In this document: piece by piece, positions 1 through 8,500 of the stretch
Layout of the letters: each line of letters starts with the position of its first letter
Position numbering within the stretch: position 1 is the first letter of the stretch
NCBI GenBank assembly: GCA_045504435.1
Contig: JBEULC010000001.1
Coordinates: 930,001 to 994,000 of the forward strand
Reading direction: 5' to 3'
Source: JBEULC01 sp045504435
GTDB taxonomy: Bacteria; Pseudomonadota; Alphaproteobacteria; WRAU01; Hepatincolaceae
DNA: 64,000 bases
Translations under genes and position numbers: made by a program
Notes under the pieces: generated by a model
Seen by the model: the letters and a program-made list of their open reading frames with translations, nothing else
Database searches by the model: none
What the model was told of the DNA's origin: nothing

Positions 1-309
1 GTATTCCAATATTGCATTATAGCTTGAGTGATAACGCTCGACACCTCCGGCAATAATGTTAATATTTTTATAAGGAAAGGTATCAATAATTTTTGTAAGT
101 AAAGGTTGCCATTTTTGGTTAATTACTATGCAAATTTCATCTATTTCTTTATGCTTTCTAAATGCCTCAAGACAATATTCAACGGAAGTTTTGCCATTAA
201 TATTAATAAATTGCTTAGGGATATTTGAATTTAATCTACCTTCTTTCATTTCAGAATATAATCTATTTCCTTCGCCTGCGGCGAGTAACACTGCAATATT
301 TCTTCCCAA
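1..309 (-). CDS. ispD: 2-C-methyl-D-erythritol 4-phosphate cytidylyltransferase, N-terminal part (cut by window edge)
   Basis: The reverse strand reads into the window edge as a nucleotidyltransferase N-terminus: IAVLLAAGEGNRL (the glycine-rich CTP-binding loop), then IPKQFININGKTSVEYCLEAF, then AGGVERYHSSYNAI. Spacing and motifs match IspD, which transfers CMP from CTP to methylerythritol phosphate in the cytosolic non-mevalonate isoprenoid pathway. About 103 codons are present and the 3' part is missing, so it is unknown whether an IspF domain is fused behind it, as in many alphaproteobacteria. I chose a TTG start at 307-309 because AAAAAGG lies 7-8 bases upstream and no ATG exists between there and the upstream stop. 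ATT or ATA codons further upstream are possible but less likely. Confidence 0.75.
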   Translation of the reverse strand, partial: MGRNIAVLLAAGEGNRLYSEMKEGRLNSNIPKQFININGKTSVEYCLEAFRKHKEIDEICIVINQKWQPLLTKIIDTFPYKNINIIAGGVERYHSSYNAILEY

Positions 310-499
310 AGTTATCGCCTTTTTAAAGTGGAAATTAATCTTTATATAAATTCTAGAGTAATATTAATTTAATCTTATTAATATAATCTAAAAAAATCAA
401 AAATATAGGGAGGAAAATGGCAAATCTTACTTAAGAACTACCACCTTACCACCTTATATTAAATTTAATACCTAGGATTTAATATTAATTAAACTTTCA

Positions 500-1783
500 T
501 TAACCGCGTAATTTAACTACGGTTTCGCCTTGATAAGAAGCTACTTCTCCTAGTTCTTCTTCTATTCTAATTAACTGATTATATTTAGCTAATCTATCAG
601 AACGAGATAATGAACCAGTTTTGATTTGGCCAGAGTTAGTGGCAACAGCGATATCTGCAATAGTTGAATCCTCAGTTTCTCCTGACCTATGGGAAATTAC
701 AGTGGTATAGCCAGCTTTATGAGCCATTTCTATCGCTAAAAAAGTTTCAGATAATGTGCCAATTTGGTTAACTTTTACCAAAATAGAATTTCCAACTTTT
801 TGTCTAATTCCATCGGCTAATCTAATTGGATTAGTTACAAATAAATCATCTCCTACTAATTGAACTTTATGTCCTAAAGTTTTAGTTAATAACGCCCATC
901 CTGCCCAATCATCTTCGCCTAAAGCATCTTCTAAAGAGTAAATAGGATATTGATTACATAAAGCTTCCCAATATTTAACCATTTCTTCAGAAGTTCTTAC
1001 TACTCCTTCGCCTTCCATATTGTATTTACCATTTGCATAAAACTCCGTAGCCGCGGCATCAATAGCAAACATAATATCCGTACCAACTTTGTATCCTGCT
1101 TTTTCAACAGCCTTAACTAACACGTCTAGAGCTTCCTTAGAGCTTTTAAGGGCTGGCGCAAAGCCTCCTTCATCCCCTACGTTAGTATTTAATCCTGCTT
1201 CATGTAAAATTTTCTTAAGAGCATGGAAAATTTCAGCACCCATTCGTATGGCTTCTGCTACACTTTTTGCTGAAATTGGAGCTATCATAAATTCTTGCAC
1301 ATCAATAGGATTATCCGCATGCTTACCACCATTAATCACATTCATCATAGGTACAGGAAGCACATGGGCGTTAAAGCCTCCTAAATAACGATATAAAGGC
1401 AAACCGGTAAAGTCCGCCGCAGCCTTTGCTACTGCCATAGAAACCCCCAATATAGCATTAGCACCTAATCGGGATTTAGTTGGTGTACCATCGAGCTCTA
1501 TTAAAACTTTATCAATTAATTTTTGATCTAAAGCATTTAAGCCAACCAAAGATTCATAAATTTCCCCATTCACTGCATCCACAGCTTTTAAAACCCCTTT
1601 ACCTAAATACCTACCTTTATCTTCATCTCTTAATTCATGAGCTTCATGCGCTCCTGTAGAAGCCCCTGAAGGTACGGCCGCTCTGCCCATAGAGCCATTT
1701 TCTAATATTACATCTACTTCTATGGTAGGATTACCCCTACTATCCAATATTTCTCTAGCTTTAATATCAATAATTTCTGACAT
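500..1783 (-). CDS. eno: Enolase
   Basis: Full-length enolase of 427 residues, converting 2-phosphoglycerate to phosphoenolpyruvate in glycolysis and gluconeogenesis. It shows the N-terminal IKAREILDSRGNPTIEVDV segment, the flexible loop PSGASTGAHEAHELRD, the metal-binding acidic residues in AIDAAATEF, SLEDALGEDDW and LVGDDLFVTN, and the C-terminal SHRSGETEDSTIADIAV with catalytic Lys and His regions. In many alphaproteobacteria eno directly follows kdsA; here kdsA lies about 11 kb away and decayed phage DNA plus symporter genes sit between them. The SLEDALGEDDW segment has Ala where SLEDGLAEDDW is usual, and Gly where Ala is usual. Confidence 0.98.
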   Translation of the reverse strand: MSEIIDIKAREILDSRGNPTIEVDVILENGSMGRAAVPSGASTGAHEAHELRDEDKGRYLGKGVLKAVDAVNGEIYESLVGLNALDQKLIDKVLIELDGTPTKSRLGANAILGVSMAVAKAAADFTGLPLYRYLGGFNAHVLPVPMMNVINGGKHADNPIDVQEFMIAPISAKSVAEAIRMGAEIFHALKKILHEAGLNTNVGDEGGFAPALKSSKEALDVLVKAVEKAGYKVGTDIMFAIDAAATEFYANGKYNMEGEGVVRTSEEMVKYWEALCNQYPIYSLEDALGEDDWAGWALLTKTLGHKVQLVGDDLFVTNPIRLADGIRQKVGNSILVKVNQIGTLSETFLAIEMAHKAGYTTVISHRSGETEDSTIADIAVATNSGQIKTGSLSRSDRLAKYNQLIRIEEELGEVASYQGETVVKLRG

Positions 1784-1979
1784 TATATTGTTCCTTAATT
1801 TAAAGTTATTTTAATCTGATTTTATTTCATGACTTAGCAATTACATGATTATATACTACTGTGAAGATAAATTCTAATAATATATAAGCAAATATTGTAG
1901 CGAGCATAATTTAATGTAAATTTGTGCAAGATATAATGGGACAAGAATATTAGATAGCTATATTAATTATTGTCAAGAT

Positions 1980-2008
1980 TAAACTTTAATTCAATGAATT
2001 AAAGTTTA
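1980..2008. repeat. Perfect 13-bp inverted repeat upstream of the 2064 gene
   Basis: The arms TAAACTTTAATTC and GAATTAAAGTTTA are exact complements around an AAT loop. There is no run of T after either arm, so it does not look like a simple Rho-independent terminator. It sits about 55 bp upstream of the 2064 start codon, between a TTGTCA-like hexamer and TA-rich DNA, so it could be an operator. This function is inference. Confidence 0.5.
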
Positions 2009-2063
2009 TAACATGCTAATATATTATAATAATGTTTAACTTAAATAAGATAGGGATATTACT

Positions 2064-2672
2064 ATGAAAATACCCATATCTATCATTAATTCTTTAAAAG
2101 AAAAGCTTCCTAACCTTAAACATCCTTCATGCTTATTCTCCTTTGATCATAATAAACTAAGTTTTAGATGCATATATATAATTCCTAATTCTACTTTATT
2201 AATAACTACTAGGAATAATAGTATTGCTTGGAATACATATATAGATTCTGAAACTGGTTATATTGATACATTTATACCTAATGATTGTTTTAAAGAAATT
2301 GCTAATTATGTATTAGAAAATGGTAAAGTTGAAAACTTCTTTTTAAAGCTTCAAGAAAGACTTTATATCTCATCAAATAATATTATTAATATTTCTTCAA
2401 ACAGTGAACTTATAGAAATAATGGAAAGCTGTAAGACAAAAGATAATAAGGTACATGAAGGAGAAAGACCTTTTTATGATCATCCTAGAAGAGTGAATCC
2501 TTCCACTACTAATTTAAAGAAAATAAATCGTATAATGGGATCTGATATACATAATTTTTGTTTAGAAAATAAAGTTACAATAGTTTGGACAGATATATAT
2601 AAACCAAATTCTCTAGATTATCTTGAGTTAGAAAAATTTAAAAAGCAGATACTTTCTGATATAAATCAATAA
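2064..2672 (+). CDS. Unrecognised 202-residue protein
   Basis: An intact reading frame starting at ATG 2064 with GATAGGGATATT upstream, a weak ribosome binding site. I do not recognise the family. There is no signal peptide, membrane segment or known motif. The protein is hydrophilic with a Ser/Asn-rich middle (SSNNIINISSNSE) and a charged stretch around HEGERPFYDHPRRVNP. It stands alone between eno and the decayed prophage on the opposite strand. A near-perfect palindrome lies just upstream and may regulate it. Being intact next to wreckage, it may be a recent cargo gene or under selection. Coding probability is good on length, since a 609-base open frame at this A+T content is unlikely by chance. 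Confidence 0.6.
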   Translation: MKIPISIINSLKEKLPNLKHPSCLFSFDHNKLSFRCIYIIPNSTLLITTRNNSIAWNTYIDSETGYIDTFIPNDCFKEIANYVLENGKVENFFLKLQERLYISSNNIINISSNSELIEIMESCKTKDNKVHEGERPFYDHPRRVNPSTTNLKKINRIMGSDIHNFCLENKVTIVWTDIYKPNSLDYLELEKFKKQILSDINQ

Positions 2673-2681
2673 TTCTCTATA

Positions 2682-2924
2682 TTAAATTAACCTTATACAA
2701 GGTTTGTTATATGTATTTGCCTTTTTAATACAAGCGTTCATTAGCATTTCTGTTGGGTCTCCTTCGTATTCTACCTATGAACCTAGACGTTCGTAAGTAT
2801 CTATAAATTCTGATGCTTTTTCTTCATCTATTATCCAACCGCCATTTTCTTCACAAAGTATTAGTGAGTTTCTTAGTTCTTCTCTTAATCTTTTTTTTAT
2901 ACCATCGGCTGTTTTTGTACTCAT
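2682..2924 (-). pseudogene. Small unrecognised phage-associated gene, interrupted by one stop
   Basis: From ATG at 2922-2924 (AGGAA just upstream) the frame reads MSTKTADGIKKRLREELRNS..., to a TAG at codon 50, and then continues in the same frame (VEYEGDPTEMLMNACIKKAN) to TAA at 2682-2684, 81 codons in all. It could be a genuine 49-residue protein or an 80-residue protein killed by one nonsense mutation. The continued coding character after the stop favours the latter. It is the last gene of the minus-strand remnant cluster. Confidence 0.5.
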
Positions 2925-2991
2925 TTTTGTAGTTCCTTATTTCTTTATATAAGGGAACATTAGCTTACCCTTGCGGTTAAGTGTAGCGGAA

Positions 2992-3440
2992 TTATTTGAA
3001 TTTATAAATACTATCGTTTACTTTAGATTTTCCTAATTTTTCTTGTGTGTTATTATTTGCTACTCTTCTTAGTTCTTCTATATTATTACTGGTCTTTAGT
3101 AGTTTTTTAACCTCACCTATAGCTCTTAAAACTGTTTCTTTAGTAAAATAATGAAATTTTCTTGTGCTACCGTATTCCATTGACTAATTGTAGGTACTTA
3201 TCCAAAATATACTAAAAATCCGTTGTTTTTTAATACTCTGTGAGAGTTTTCTATGAATGTTTGAAAATTAAAATGAGTTTCTATTTTGTGATCCCATTTT
3301 AATCCATAAGGTGGGTCGGTAATAATTGCGTCTATTGATTCATCTTGAATATTATTAAATAAAGTCTCTTAATTGCCTAAGTGTATTGTAATTTTTTCTC
3401 CTTTTGTTGATAATGTTAGGCTCTCTAAGGGCCCTCTTGT
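2992..3440 (-). pseudogene. DNA (adenine/cytosine-N4) methyltransferase remnant, copy 1
   Basis: The reverse strand reads ...EKITIHLGN, stop, ETLFNN..., then SIDAIITDPPYGLKWDHKI, then RVLKNNGFLVYFG, stop, VPTISQWNTVAQENF. DPPY is the catalytic motif IV of amino-methyltransferases and GFLVYFG is the following strand. A frameshift near 3150 then leads into an open 62-codon segment (HYFTKETVLRAIGEVKKL ... KSKVNDSIYKF). That segment has a clear relative in the second remnant at 33.6-33.8 kb, where it precedes the C-terminal half of a methylase. The two in-frame TAA stops sit where Gln is plausible. The small segment could alternatively be a separate gene. Confidence 0.65.
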
Positions 3441-3447
3441 TTAATTA

Positions 3448-3684
3448 CTATGCTGTATTTTTATTAAGTTGTTTAGTTAATTTTTGAATTAATTCTTCTA
3501 GCTCTGTATCTTCTAACTCAAATAAGATACTTTTTATATCTTTATAATATTCATTTTTTATAACATCTTTTACATAAGATATCCCTCCATGAGGATGAGA
3601 AAAATAAAAATTATCACTTTCAATCTCTATCTGATTAAATTTTTTTACAGAAATTTATGATATAGAAACATTTTTTATAGACAT
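3448..3684 (-). pseudogene. Small unrecognised gene with one early stop
   Basis: ATG at 3682-3684 with AGAGG upstream opens a 79-codon frame broken by TAA at codon 10 and otherwise open to TAG at 3448-3450. The product would read MSIKNVSIS, stop, ISVKKFNQIEIESDNFYFS, HPHGGISYVKDVIKNEYYKD, ending with an acidic helix ELEDTELEELIQKLTKQLNK. The length, position and HPHGGISYV segment are compatible with a small phage tail-associated protein, but I do not recognise the family. Confidence 0.45.
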
Positions 3685-3744
3685 TTATAACCTCTTATTA
3701 TCTTAAATATATTTAATTATTAATATAAATATTACATTTTAGAA

Positions 3745-4465
3745 TTACTTTTTAAAAGCCTTAATTTGTGATGAATAAAATTCTCCATTGAATTCATGAA
3801 TTACTTGGTTAATTTTTAATTTCCTATAAAATCTCTATATATATATTAACAATATATAATTCTTTAAGTTCTTTATTTTTAGATATTACAAGCTCTTTTA
3901 ATAGATTTTATTCTAAATCATCTTGTATATACAAATACGGTTTTTACCTAATATAATATCTTTGTTTTGTGCTTGTTTAAAATCCCACTATGATGCCTTT
4001 ACACCTTTATATATTTTATTATTATCATCTACTCTGTTCGCACCTATTATATCTGCTCCACTTATGTTTATGATATTTTGTGGTTTTTCTTTATTTATAA
4101 ATACTAGGTTGTTGTCTTTTATATTAGCTATTACATAAAATACTTCTCATAGTTCTAGTAAAACCTCAAGGTCTGTTTTAGTGTCTTGCAAATAATAAGC
4201 TCCTTGCTTAGTTAATAATGTAATATTAAAGTTTAAAGATAATCCTAAGCTTGTGGCTAAGGTTTGGCATACATCTTTAAGACTTATATTATTAAATACT
4301 CTATTTTGCTTTATTCTTTGGTATTTCAAAGTTAAAATCAGCATTATTTATTGTACTATTAAGCTCATCCAAATTATTACCAATGTTATCTACAATTCTA
4401 AAAGTAGATATTTTGTTATTTAAAGTTTCCTTTTTTATTCCATTAATTAATACATCAATATTCAT
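3745..4465 (-). pseudogene. Phage late control gene D-like tail protein, decayed
   Basis: From an ATG at 4463-4465 the frame reads MNIDVLINGIKKETLNNKIS, then FRIVDNIGNNLDELNSTINN (the typical start of P2 gpD-like tail proteins). After a frameshift near 4310-4330 comes ISLKDVCQTLATSLGLSLNF and YYLQDTKTDLEVLLEL (the gpD 'Q..esDl.fL..L' segment). An in-frame TGA and TAG follow, then ISGADIIGANRVDDNNKIYK, and the end INQVIHEFNGEFYSSQIKAF before TAA at 3745-3747. gpD forms part of the tail baseplate hub of P2-type phages. At about 240 codons with several frame changes it cannot make a full protein. Assignment rests on motif pattern and on its X-like neighbour. Confidence 0.6.
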
Positions 4466-4696
4466 TTGCTCAACCAACTTTTCACGTGTTTGTGCTTTAA
4501 CTTCTACCTCTGTAAGATGAATAATACTACCAACACCCCAATAAACTCCTTGAGTATAAAGACATAGGGTTGCCAATAAAACTTGCTCTAAAAAGCCAAA
4601 GCTTTCAACATAATAATTGTATACAACCTCATCTAACACTTCATATTTTCTCTTTTTCTCATAGTATTGCCTTGATTTTTTTAATTTCAATAACAC
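4466..4696 (-). pseudogene. Phage tail protein X-like (LysM-type) remnant
   Basis: The frame immediately upstream of the D-like gene reads YEVLDEVVYNYYVESFGFLE, QVLLATLCLYTQGVYWGVGS, IIHLTEVEVKAQTREKLV. Its pattern (D.iv...Y......e.VL.......G.....G..I.L) matches P2 gpX, a small LysM-like tail protein. The expected stop between X and D is missing, so the two run together in one frame. Some conserved positions look altered, for example Thr-Leu-Cys where Asn-Pro is usual. The fused, altered state and the broken D gene suggest decay. Confidence 0.45.
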
Positions 4697-4816
4697 TTCC
4701 GTATATTAAATATTTCCTTATATCTTTTTTTTTGCTATCTTATATAAAAAGATATATTAATTTATTTAATTTATAATATAAGAGTATATTTATTTTATAA
4801 AAGCTAGGGATTTTCA

Positions 4817-5251
4817 ATGCAAAATGATATAAGAAAAGATTTTGAAGATAGATTAAAATTCATAATTAATAAAAAATTTAAAACTCAGACAGCCTTTTCT
4901 CAAAAATTTAATTCTAATAGAGTTAACCTAAATAATTGGATTACAGGTAGAGGACAACATGATTGTTAAACTCTTATACTTCTATCAGAGTACTTAAACT
5001 ATTCTATTGACTGGCTATTAACTGGTAATGTAGAGCATATAAATATATCATCTCATTTTGATTTAGATTTGTGAGATGAGGTATATGATTCTTGCAAATA
5101 ATTTGCTAAAAAATATAATTTTAGACCTACAGGTAGATTCTGTATGATTATGTAACAATCATTAATAGAAGAAAGAGAAAAAAAACTCTCTCTAACAATA
5201 GAAGCTATCTTGAAAAAACATAAAGCATTAGTATTATCACAAAAGAATTAG
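4817..5251 (+). pseudogene. Phage-type helix-turn-helix (XRE) repressor, four in-frame stops
   Basis: ATG 4817 to TAG 5249-5251 is 145 codons with no frameshift but four in-frame stops (TAA, TGA, TAA, TAA). The reading is FEDRLKFIINKKFKTQTAFS, QKFNSNRVNLNNWITGRG, and after the first stop LILLSEYLNYSIDWLLTGN, the classic end of a Cro/CI-like DNA-binding domain. The TGA falls where Trp is plausible (LDL, stop, DEVYDS) and two of the TAAs where Gln is plausible. It lies divergent from the tail genes, where a prophage immunity regulator would be expected. Confidence 0.65.
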
Positions 5252-5603
5252 TTTAGTATTGTTCTCTCTTCACTTGTAATATTAATGATGCAAATATATG
5301 AATTTATTATATTAGATTTTTGCAAAACTAAACTCATTTATATATAGCTTTTCTTCAATATTAGTTACTTTAATATCATTTATAAAGTAAATATTTTTAT
5401 TTCCCTACCTACATAAAACCGCAGTTTACGACCGCTTTTAGCTACTTTCTCTAATCTCTATAGATTTACTATAAAGATTATCATTAATTTCGTTTTTTTA
5501 AAATTTTTTATCGATCTTATCTTAGAAAACTTTGCAGATCCTATTATTCTTGGCTATGTGTAAAAATTATTTGCTATATAACTCCAGCGGATAAATTTCA
5601 ATA
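5252..5603. other. Intergenic DNA between prophage remnant and symporter array
   Basis: No intact gene. The minus strand holds a short coding-like stretch around 5395-5465 (EKVAKSGRKLRFYVGREI) that may be the tail of another decayed gene, but I cannot identify it. The rest is featureless A+T-rich sequence. Confidence 0.35.
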
Positions 5604-5631
5604 TTGCTTATAGGTGATAATTTGTTATAAT
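5604..5631 (+). promoter_or_regulatory. Sigma-70-type promoter of the first symporter gene
   Basis: TTGCTT at 5604-5609 and TATAAT at 5626-5631 are separated by 16 bp. The gene follows about 48 bp later with a strong ribosome binding site (AAGGGAGG at 5663-5670). This is the best promoter match in front of the symporter array. Confidence 0.5.
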
Positions 5632-5678
5632 TTTTGGAATTTAGATTAATTTAATAAGTTATAAGGGAGGAACTCACT

Positions 5679-6944
5679 ATGAAGAAATTATGGATTTTAT
5701 GGACCTCCGTTCCTGTATGGAAAAGAAGTTTAGGAGGAGTAGTTCTAGGAATATTATTCGGTTTTGTGTTTAAAGATGTAGCTGCAATGTTAAAGCCTGT
5801 AGGTGATATGTTCTTAAATTTGCTAAAAATGATTGTTATTCCTCTTATTTTTATAAGCTTGCTTCATAGTATTATTAATATTAAAAATTCTTCTAGAATT
5901 GCTGAAATGAGCCTAAAAACTGTATTATGGTTTTTAGGAACTACCGCTTTAGCAGTTGTTATAGCTATTGCTGTGTCAGTAACTTTAGATTTAGGCGGCG
6001 GCGCCATGGAGGCTACCGACGGTGTGTCTACAGTTTTTGAGTCTAAAGGAAATGCTTCTCCCCCTAAAGGAATATCTGATATTTTATTTGGGATTATACC
6101 TTCAAATGCAGTAAAACCCTTTGCTGATGGTAATCTTTTACAAGTAATATTTTTATCTATTATTTTAGCAGCCTCTATAAGAAAAATGGATTCTGATAAA
6201 AAATATTTTTATTCTTTAGTGGAAAATTGGAATGAAATTATTAATAATATCGTTAGAATAATAGTGGAATTTTTACCAATTGGGGTGTTTGTAATGTTAT
6301 CTTACACAACCGCCGCCTTTGGCTTTGATATTCTTGTAAAATCTGCTAATGTGATTTTGGTAATAATGGCCATGCTGTGCTTCCAGCTTTTTGTGGTATT
6401 TCCTATAATTTTAAAAATAAAAGGTCATCCTGTGATCCCATTTTTTAAAAATAGCTTTGATGCTCTAGTTATAGCTTGTGCCACAGGTAGCAGTAATGCA
6501 ACTTTACCCACTACTTTTGCCTGTGCAAAAAAAATGGGAATTAGAAAGGATGTAAGTTCTTTTGTTTTATCTTTAGGTTCTACAATAAATATGAATGGTG
6601 CTGCTATTTATCAAGCAACCGCTGTGATATTTATGGCCCAGGTATTAAATATTCCCTTAGATTTTACTAGCTATATGCTTATTTTAGGTACTACTATGAT
6701 TTCTGCGGTAGGGACTGCCGGAATATCAGGAGGAGGAATAGCTACAATACCTTTAATTATGGGTGCTGTAGGAGTACCTTTAGAAGCTTTAGCTATAGTG
6801 ATGGGTATAGATAGAATATTAGATTTACCACGTACATCAGTTAATGTTGGAGGCGATTTAATGGTAGCTAGTATAATTTCTAAAGAATTTGATGCTAAGG
6901 AACAAATTCTTGATAGCAAAAAAGTTATGGAGAAATTAACTTAA
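5679..6944 (+). CDS. SLC1/GltP-family dicarboxylate or acidic amino acid:cation symporter, copy 1
   Basis: A 421-residue inner-membrane carrier of the dicarboxylate/amino acid:cation symporter family, importing a substrate with cations. Family landmarks: MLKPVGDMFLNLLKMIVIPL (TM2), the HP1 serine motif CATGSSNATLPTTFACAKKM, INMNGAAIYQ in TM7, the HP2 motif GTAGISGGG, and the TM8 motif GIDRILDLPRTSVNVGGD. By alignment with archaeal GltPh, residues D378, D382, R385, T386, N389 and D393 correspond to D390, D394, R397, T398, N401 and D405, so the arginine that binds an acidic side chain is present. An acidic amino acid or dicarboxylate substrate is likely. The usual NMDG of TM7 is NMNG here (304-307), which should alter a sodium site. 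Own promoter and terminator; first of a four-member tandem array. Confidence 0.88.
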   Translation: MKKLWILWTSVPVWKRSLGGVVLGILFGFVFKDVAAMLKPVGDMFLNLLKMIVIPLIFISLLHSIINIKNSSRIAEMSLKTVLWFLGTTALAVVIAIAVSVTLDLGGGAMEATDGVSTVFESKGNASPPKGISDILFGIIPSNAVKPFADGNLLQVIFLSIILAASIRKMDSDKKYFYSLVENWNEIINNIVRIIVEFLPIGVFVMLSYTTAAFGFDILVKSANVILVIMAMLCFQLFVVFPIILKIKGHPVIPFFKNSFDALVIACATGSSNATLPTTFACAKKMGIRKDVSSFVLSLGSTINMNGAAIYQATAVIFMAQVLNIPLDFTSYMLILGTTMISAVGTAGISGGGIATIPLIMGAVGVPLEALAIVMGIDRILDLPRTSVNVGGDLMVASIISKEFDAKEQILDSKKVMEKLT

Positions 6945-7035
6945 TGTAGCTAATAACTTCCTTAAATTATTTTGGATTGTAGGTAAATAAAAATATAAAA
7001 TAAACTACTAATTTTATAGTAATACATGCATAATC

Positions 7036-7076
7036 AACAAAGGAAGAATTTAATGTCTATAATTTCTTCCTTTGTT
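7036..7076 (+). terminator. Rho-independent terminator after symporter 1
   Basis: Arms AACAAAGGAAGAA and TTCTTCCTTTGTT form a perfect 13-bp stem with a 15-base loop, followed by a short T-rich tract. It separates symporters 1 and 2, so they are probably transcribed independently. Confidence 0.65.
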
Positions 7077-7100
7077 TTATAAAAATTAAGGAGCAAACTA

Positions 7101-8309
7101 ATGAAAATTTGGCATTTATGGACCTCTATTCCCTTATGGAAAAGAAGCTTAGCGGCCTTGACGTTAGGCATAATGTTAGGATTAATTTTTCCAAATTTAG
7201 GTATAGCTTTAAAACCTGTGGGTGATAGTTTTTTAAATTTATTAAAAATGATTGTGATTCCTCTTGTTTTTATAAGCTTATTAAATAGTATAATCACTGC
7301 TAAAACTAGTTCTTCTATAGGAAAAATGACTTTAAAAACTCTGATTTGGGTAATAAGTACTGCAGCTTTAGCGGTAATTATGGGTTTAATTGTAGCCTCT
7401 TCTTTAGATTTAGGTGGCAATTTAAATAATATTGGAGATATAAAACCTAAAGGTACCCCTGCATCTCCTCCTACCATTATAGGAACTATCTTAGGAATTA
7501 TACCTTCTAACCTTGTTATGGCTTTTATAGATTCCAATATTTTACAAATAATTTTTATAACCGTAATTATAGCGGCCTCTGCTAGAGCTATGATATCGGA
7601 TAAAACATATTTTTATATTATTGTTGAAAATTGGAACGATATAATTACTCACATCACTCATGGGATTATTGAGCTTTTACCTATTGGTATATTTGCCTTA
7701 TTATCATATACTATTGCTAATTTTGGTTATAAAATTCTAGTACAATCGGGCAAAGTGGTTATAGTAATGGTGATAATGTATTCTATTCAATTATTTGTAG
7801 TGTTTCCTATAATTTTAAAAGTAAAAGGTCATAGTATTAGAGTTTTCTTTAAACATGGTTATGAAGCTATGGTAACAGCTGCAGCGATGTCAAGTAGTAT
7901 GGCTACTTTGCCCACAACTTTTAATTGTGCTAAAAAAATGGGCATTAATAAAAGTGTAAGATCATTTGTTTTGCCCTTAGGAGCCACAATCAACATGAAT
8001 GGTGCCGCATTATACCAAACTGTTGTGGTAGTTTTTATGGCCCAGGCTTTAGATATTCCTTTGAGCTTTACTAGTTATTTACTTATTTTTGTTACAACTA
8101 TAATATCTGCTATAGGTACCTCTGGGGTTTCAGGAGGAGGCTTAGCAACTATTCAGTTAGTAATGATTAGTGTGGGCATTCCTGTGGAGGCATTGGCGCT
8201 TATAATGGCGATAGATAGGCTAATTGATCCTTTACAAACGGTGGTTAATGTGTCTGGGGATTTAATGTTAGCTACCATTATTGGTAAAGATTTTGAGTTA
8301 AAAACCTAG
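7101..8309 (+). CDS. SLC1/GltP-family amino acid:cation symporter, copy 2
   Basis: A 402-residue paralogue of the preceding gene with the same membrane layout: LLKMIVIPLVFISLLNSI, the HP1 motif AMSSSMATLPTTF, INMNGAALYQ, the HP2 motif GTSGVSGGG, and TM8 AIDRLIDPLQTVVNVSGD. The residue matching GltPh R397 is Gln379, while D372, D376, T380, N383 and D387 are kept. Loss of that arginine usually removes preference for acidic side chains, so a neutral amino acid is a reasonable guess; this is inference from the GltPh/ASCT comparison. NMNG replaces NMDG as in its siblings. ATG start with AAGGAG about 7 bases upstream. A 13-bp terminator hairpin precedes it and another follows. Confidence 0.85.
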   Translation: MKIWHLWTSIPLWKRSLAALTLGIMLGLIFPNLGIALKPVGDSFLNLLKMIVIPLVFISLLNSIITAKTSSSIGKMTLKTLIWVISTAALAVIMGLIVASSLDLGGNLNNIGDIKPKGTPASPPTIIGTILGIIPSNLVMAFIDSNILQIIFITVIIAASARAMISDKTYFYIIVENWNDIITHITHGIIELLPIGIFALLSYTIANFGYKILVQSGKVVIVMVIMYSIQLFVVFPIILKVKGHSIRVFFKHGYEAMVTAAAMSSSMATLPTTFNCAKKMGINKSVRSFVLPLGATINMNGAALYQTVVVVFMAQALDIPLSFTSYLLIFVTTIISAIGTSGVSGGGLATIQLVMISVGIPVEALALIMAIDRLIDPLQTVVNVSGDLMLATIIGKDFELKT

Positions 8310-8353
8310 TGATAATGTTAATTAAATTTAAGCAAAAAACCTCTGTTTTCTAT

Positions 8354-8395
8354 AGAAAGTTTGTATTAATTTATTACAAATTTTACAAGCTTTCT
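8354..8395 (+). terminator. Terminator-like hairpin after symporter 2
   Basis: AGAAAGTTTGTA and TACAAGCTTTCT pair over 12 bp (one G-T pair) around an 18-base loop, followed by ACTTTCTCTT. It lies 45 bp after the stop codon. Confidence 0.5.
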
Positions 8396-8500
8396 ACTTT
8401 CTCTTAAAAAGATCCTTCTGATATTTATAAGTAAGTTATTTTAACTTTACAAGCTGCTAGCGTGATATTATTAATAATATCATTTTTTTAAAGACCTTGG

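Larger units (their letters stand above)
2682..5251. mobile_element. Decayed P2-like prophage remnant
   Basis: Between eno and the symporter array lies about 2.6 kb of broken phage-type genes: a tail-protein-X-like piece and a late-control-D-like tail gene (minus strand), two small genes, a DPPY-type DNA methylase, and a phage-type helix-turn-helix repressor (plus strand). Every one carries in-frame stops or frameshifts. The adjacent X and D order matches the tail module of P2-like myophages. No integrase, capsid or terminase gene and no attachment site could be identified. A second remnant containing a related methylase lies at 33.3-33.8 kb. Confidence 0.65.

Noticed and set aside
417..434. 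Tiny reading frame ATGGCAAATCTTACTTAA with a strong AGGGAGG ahead
   Set aside because: Only five codons, followed by no attenuator-like structure or downstream plus-strand gene; probably chance.
1089..1388. Plus-strand reading frame inside eno
   Set aside because: Antisense to the highly conserved enolase sequence.
7034..7537. Long minus-strand reading frame over symporter 2
   Set aside because: It is the complement of a well-conserved membrane-protein gene, with low-complexity Ile/Lys/Pro text and no family resemblance.
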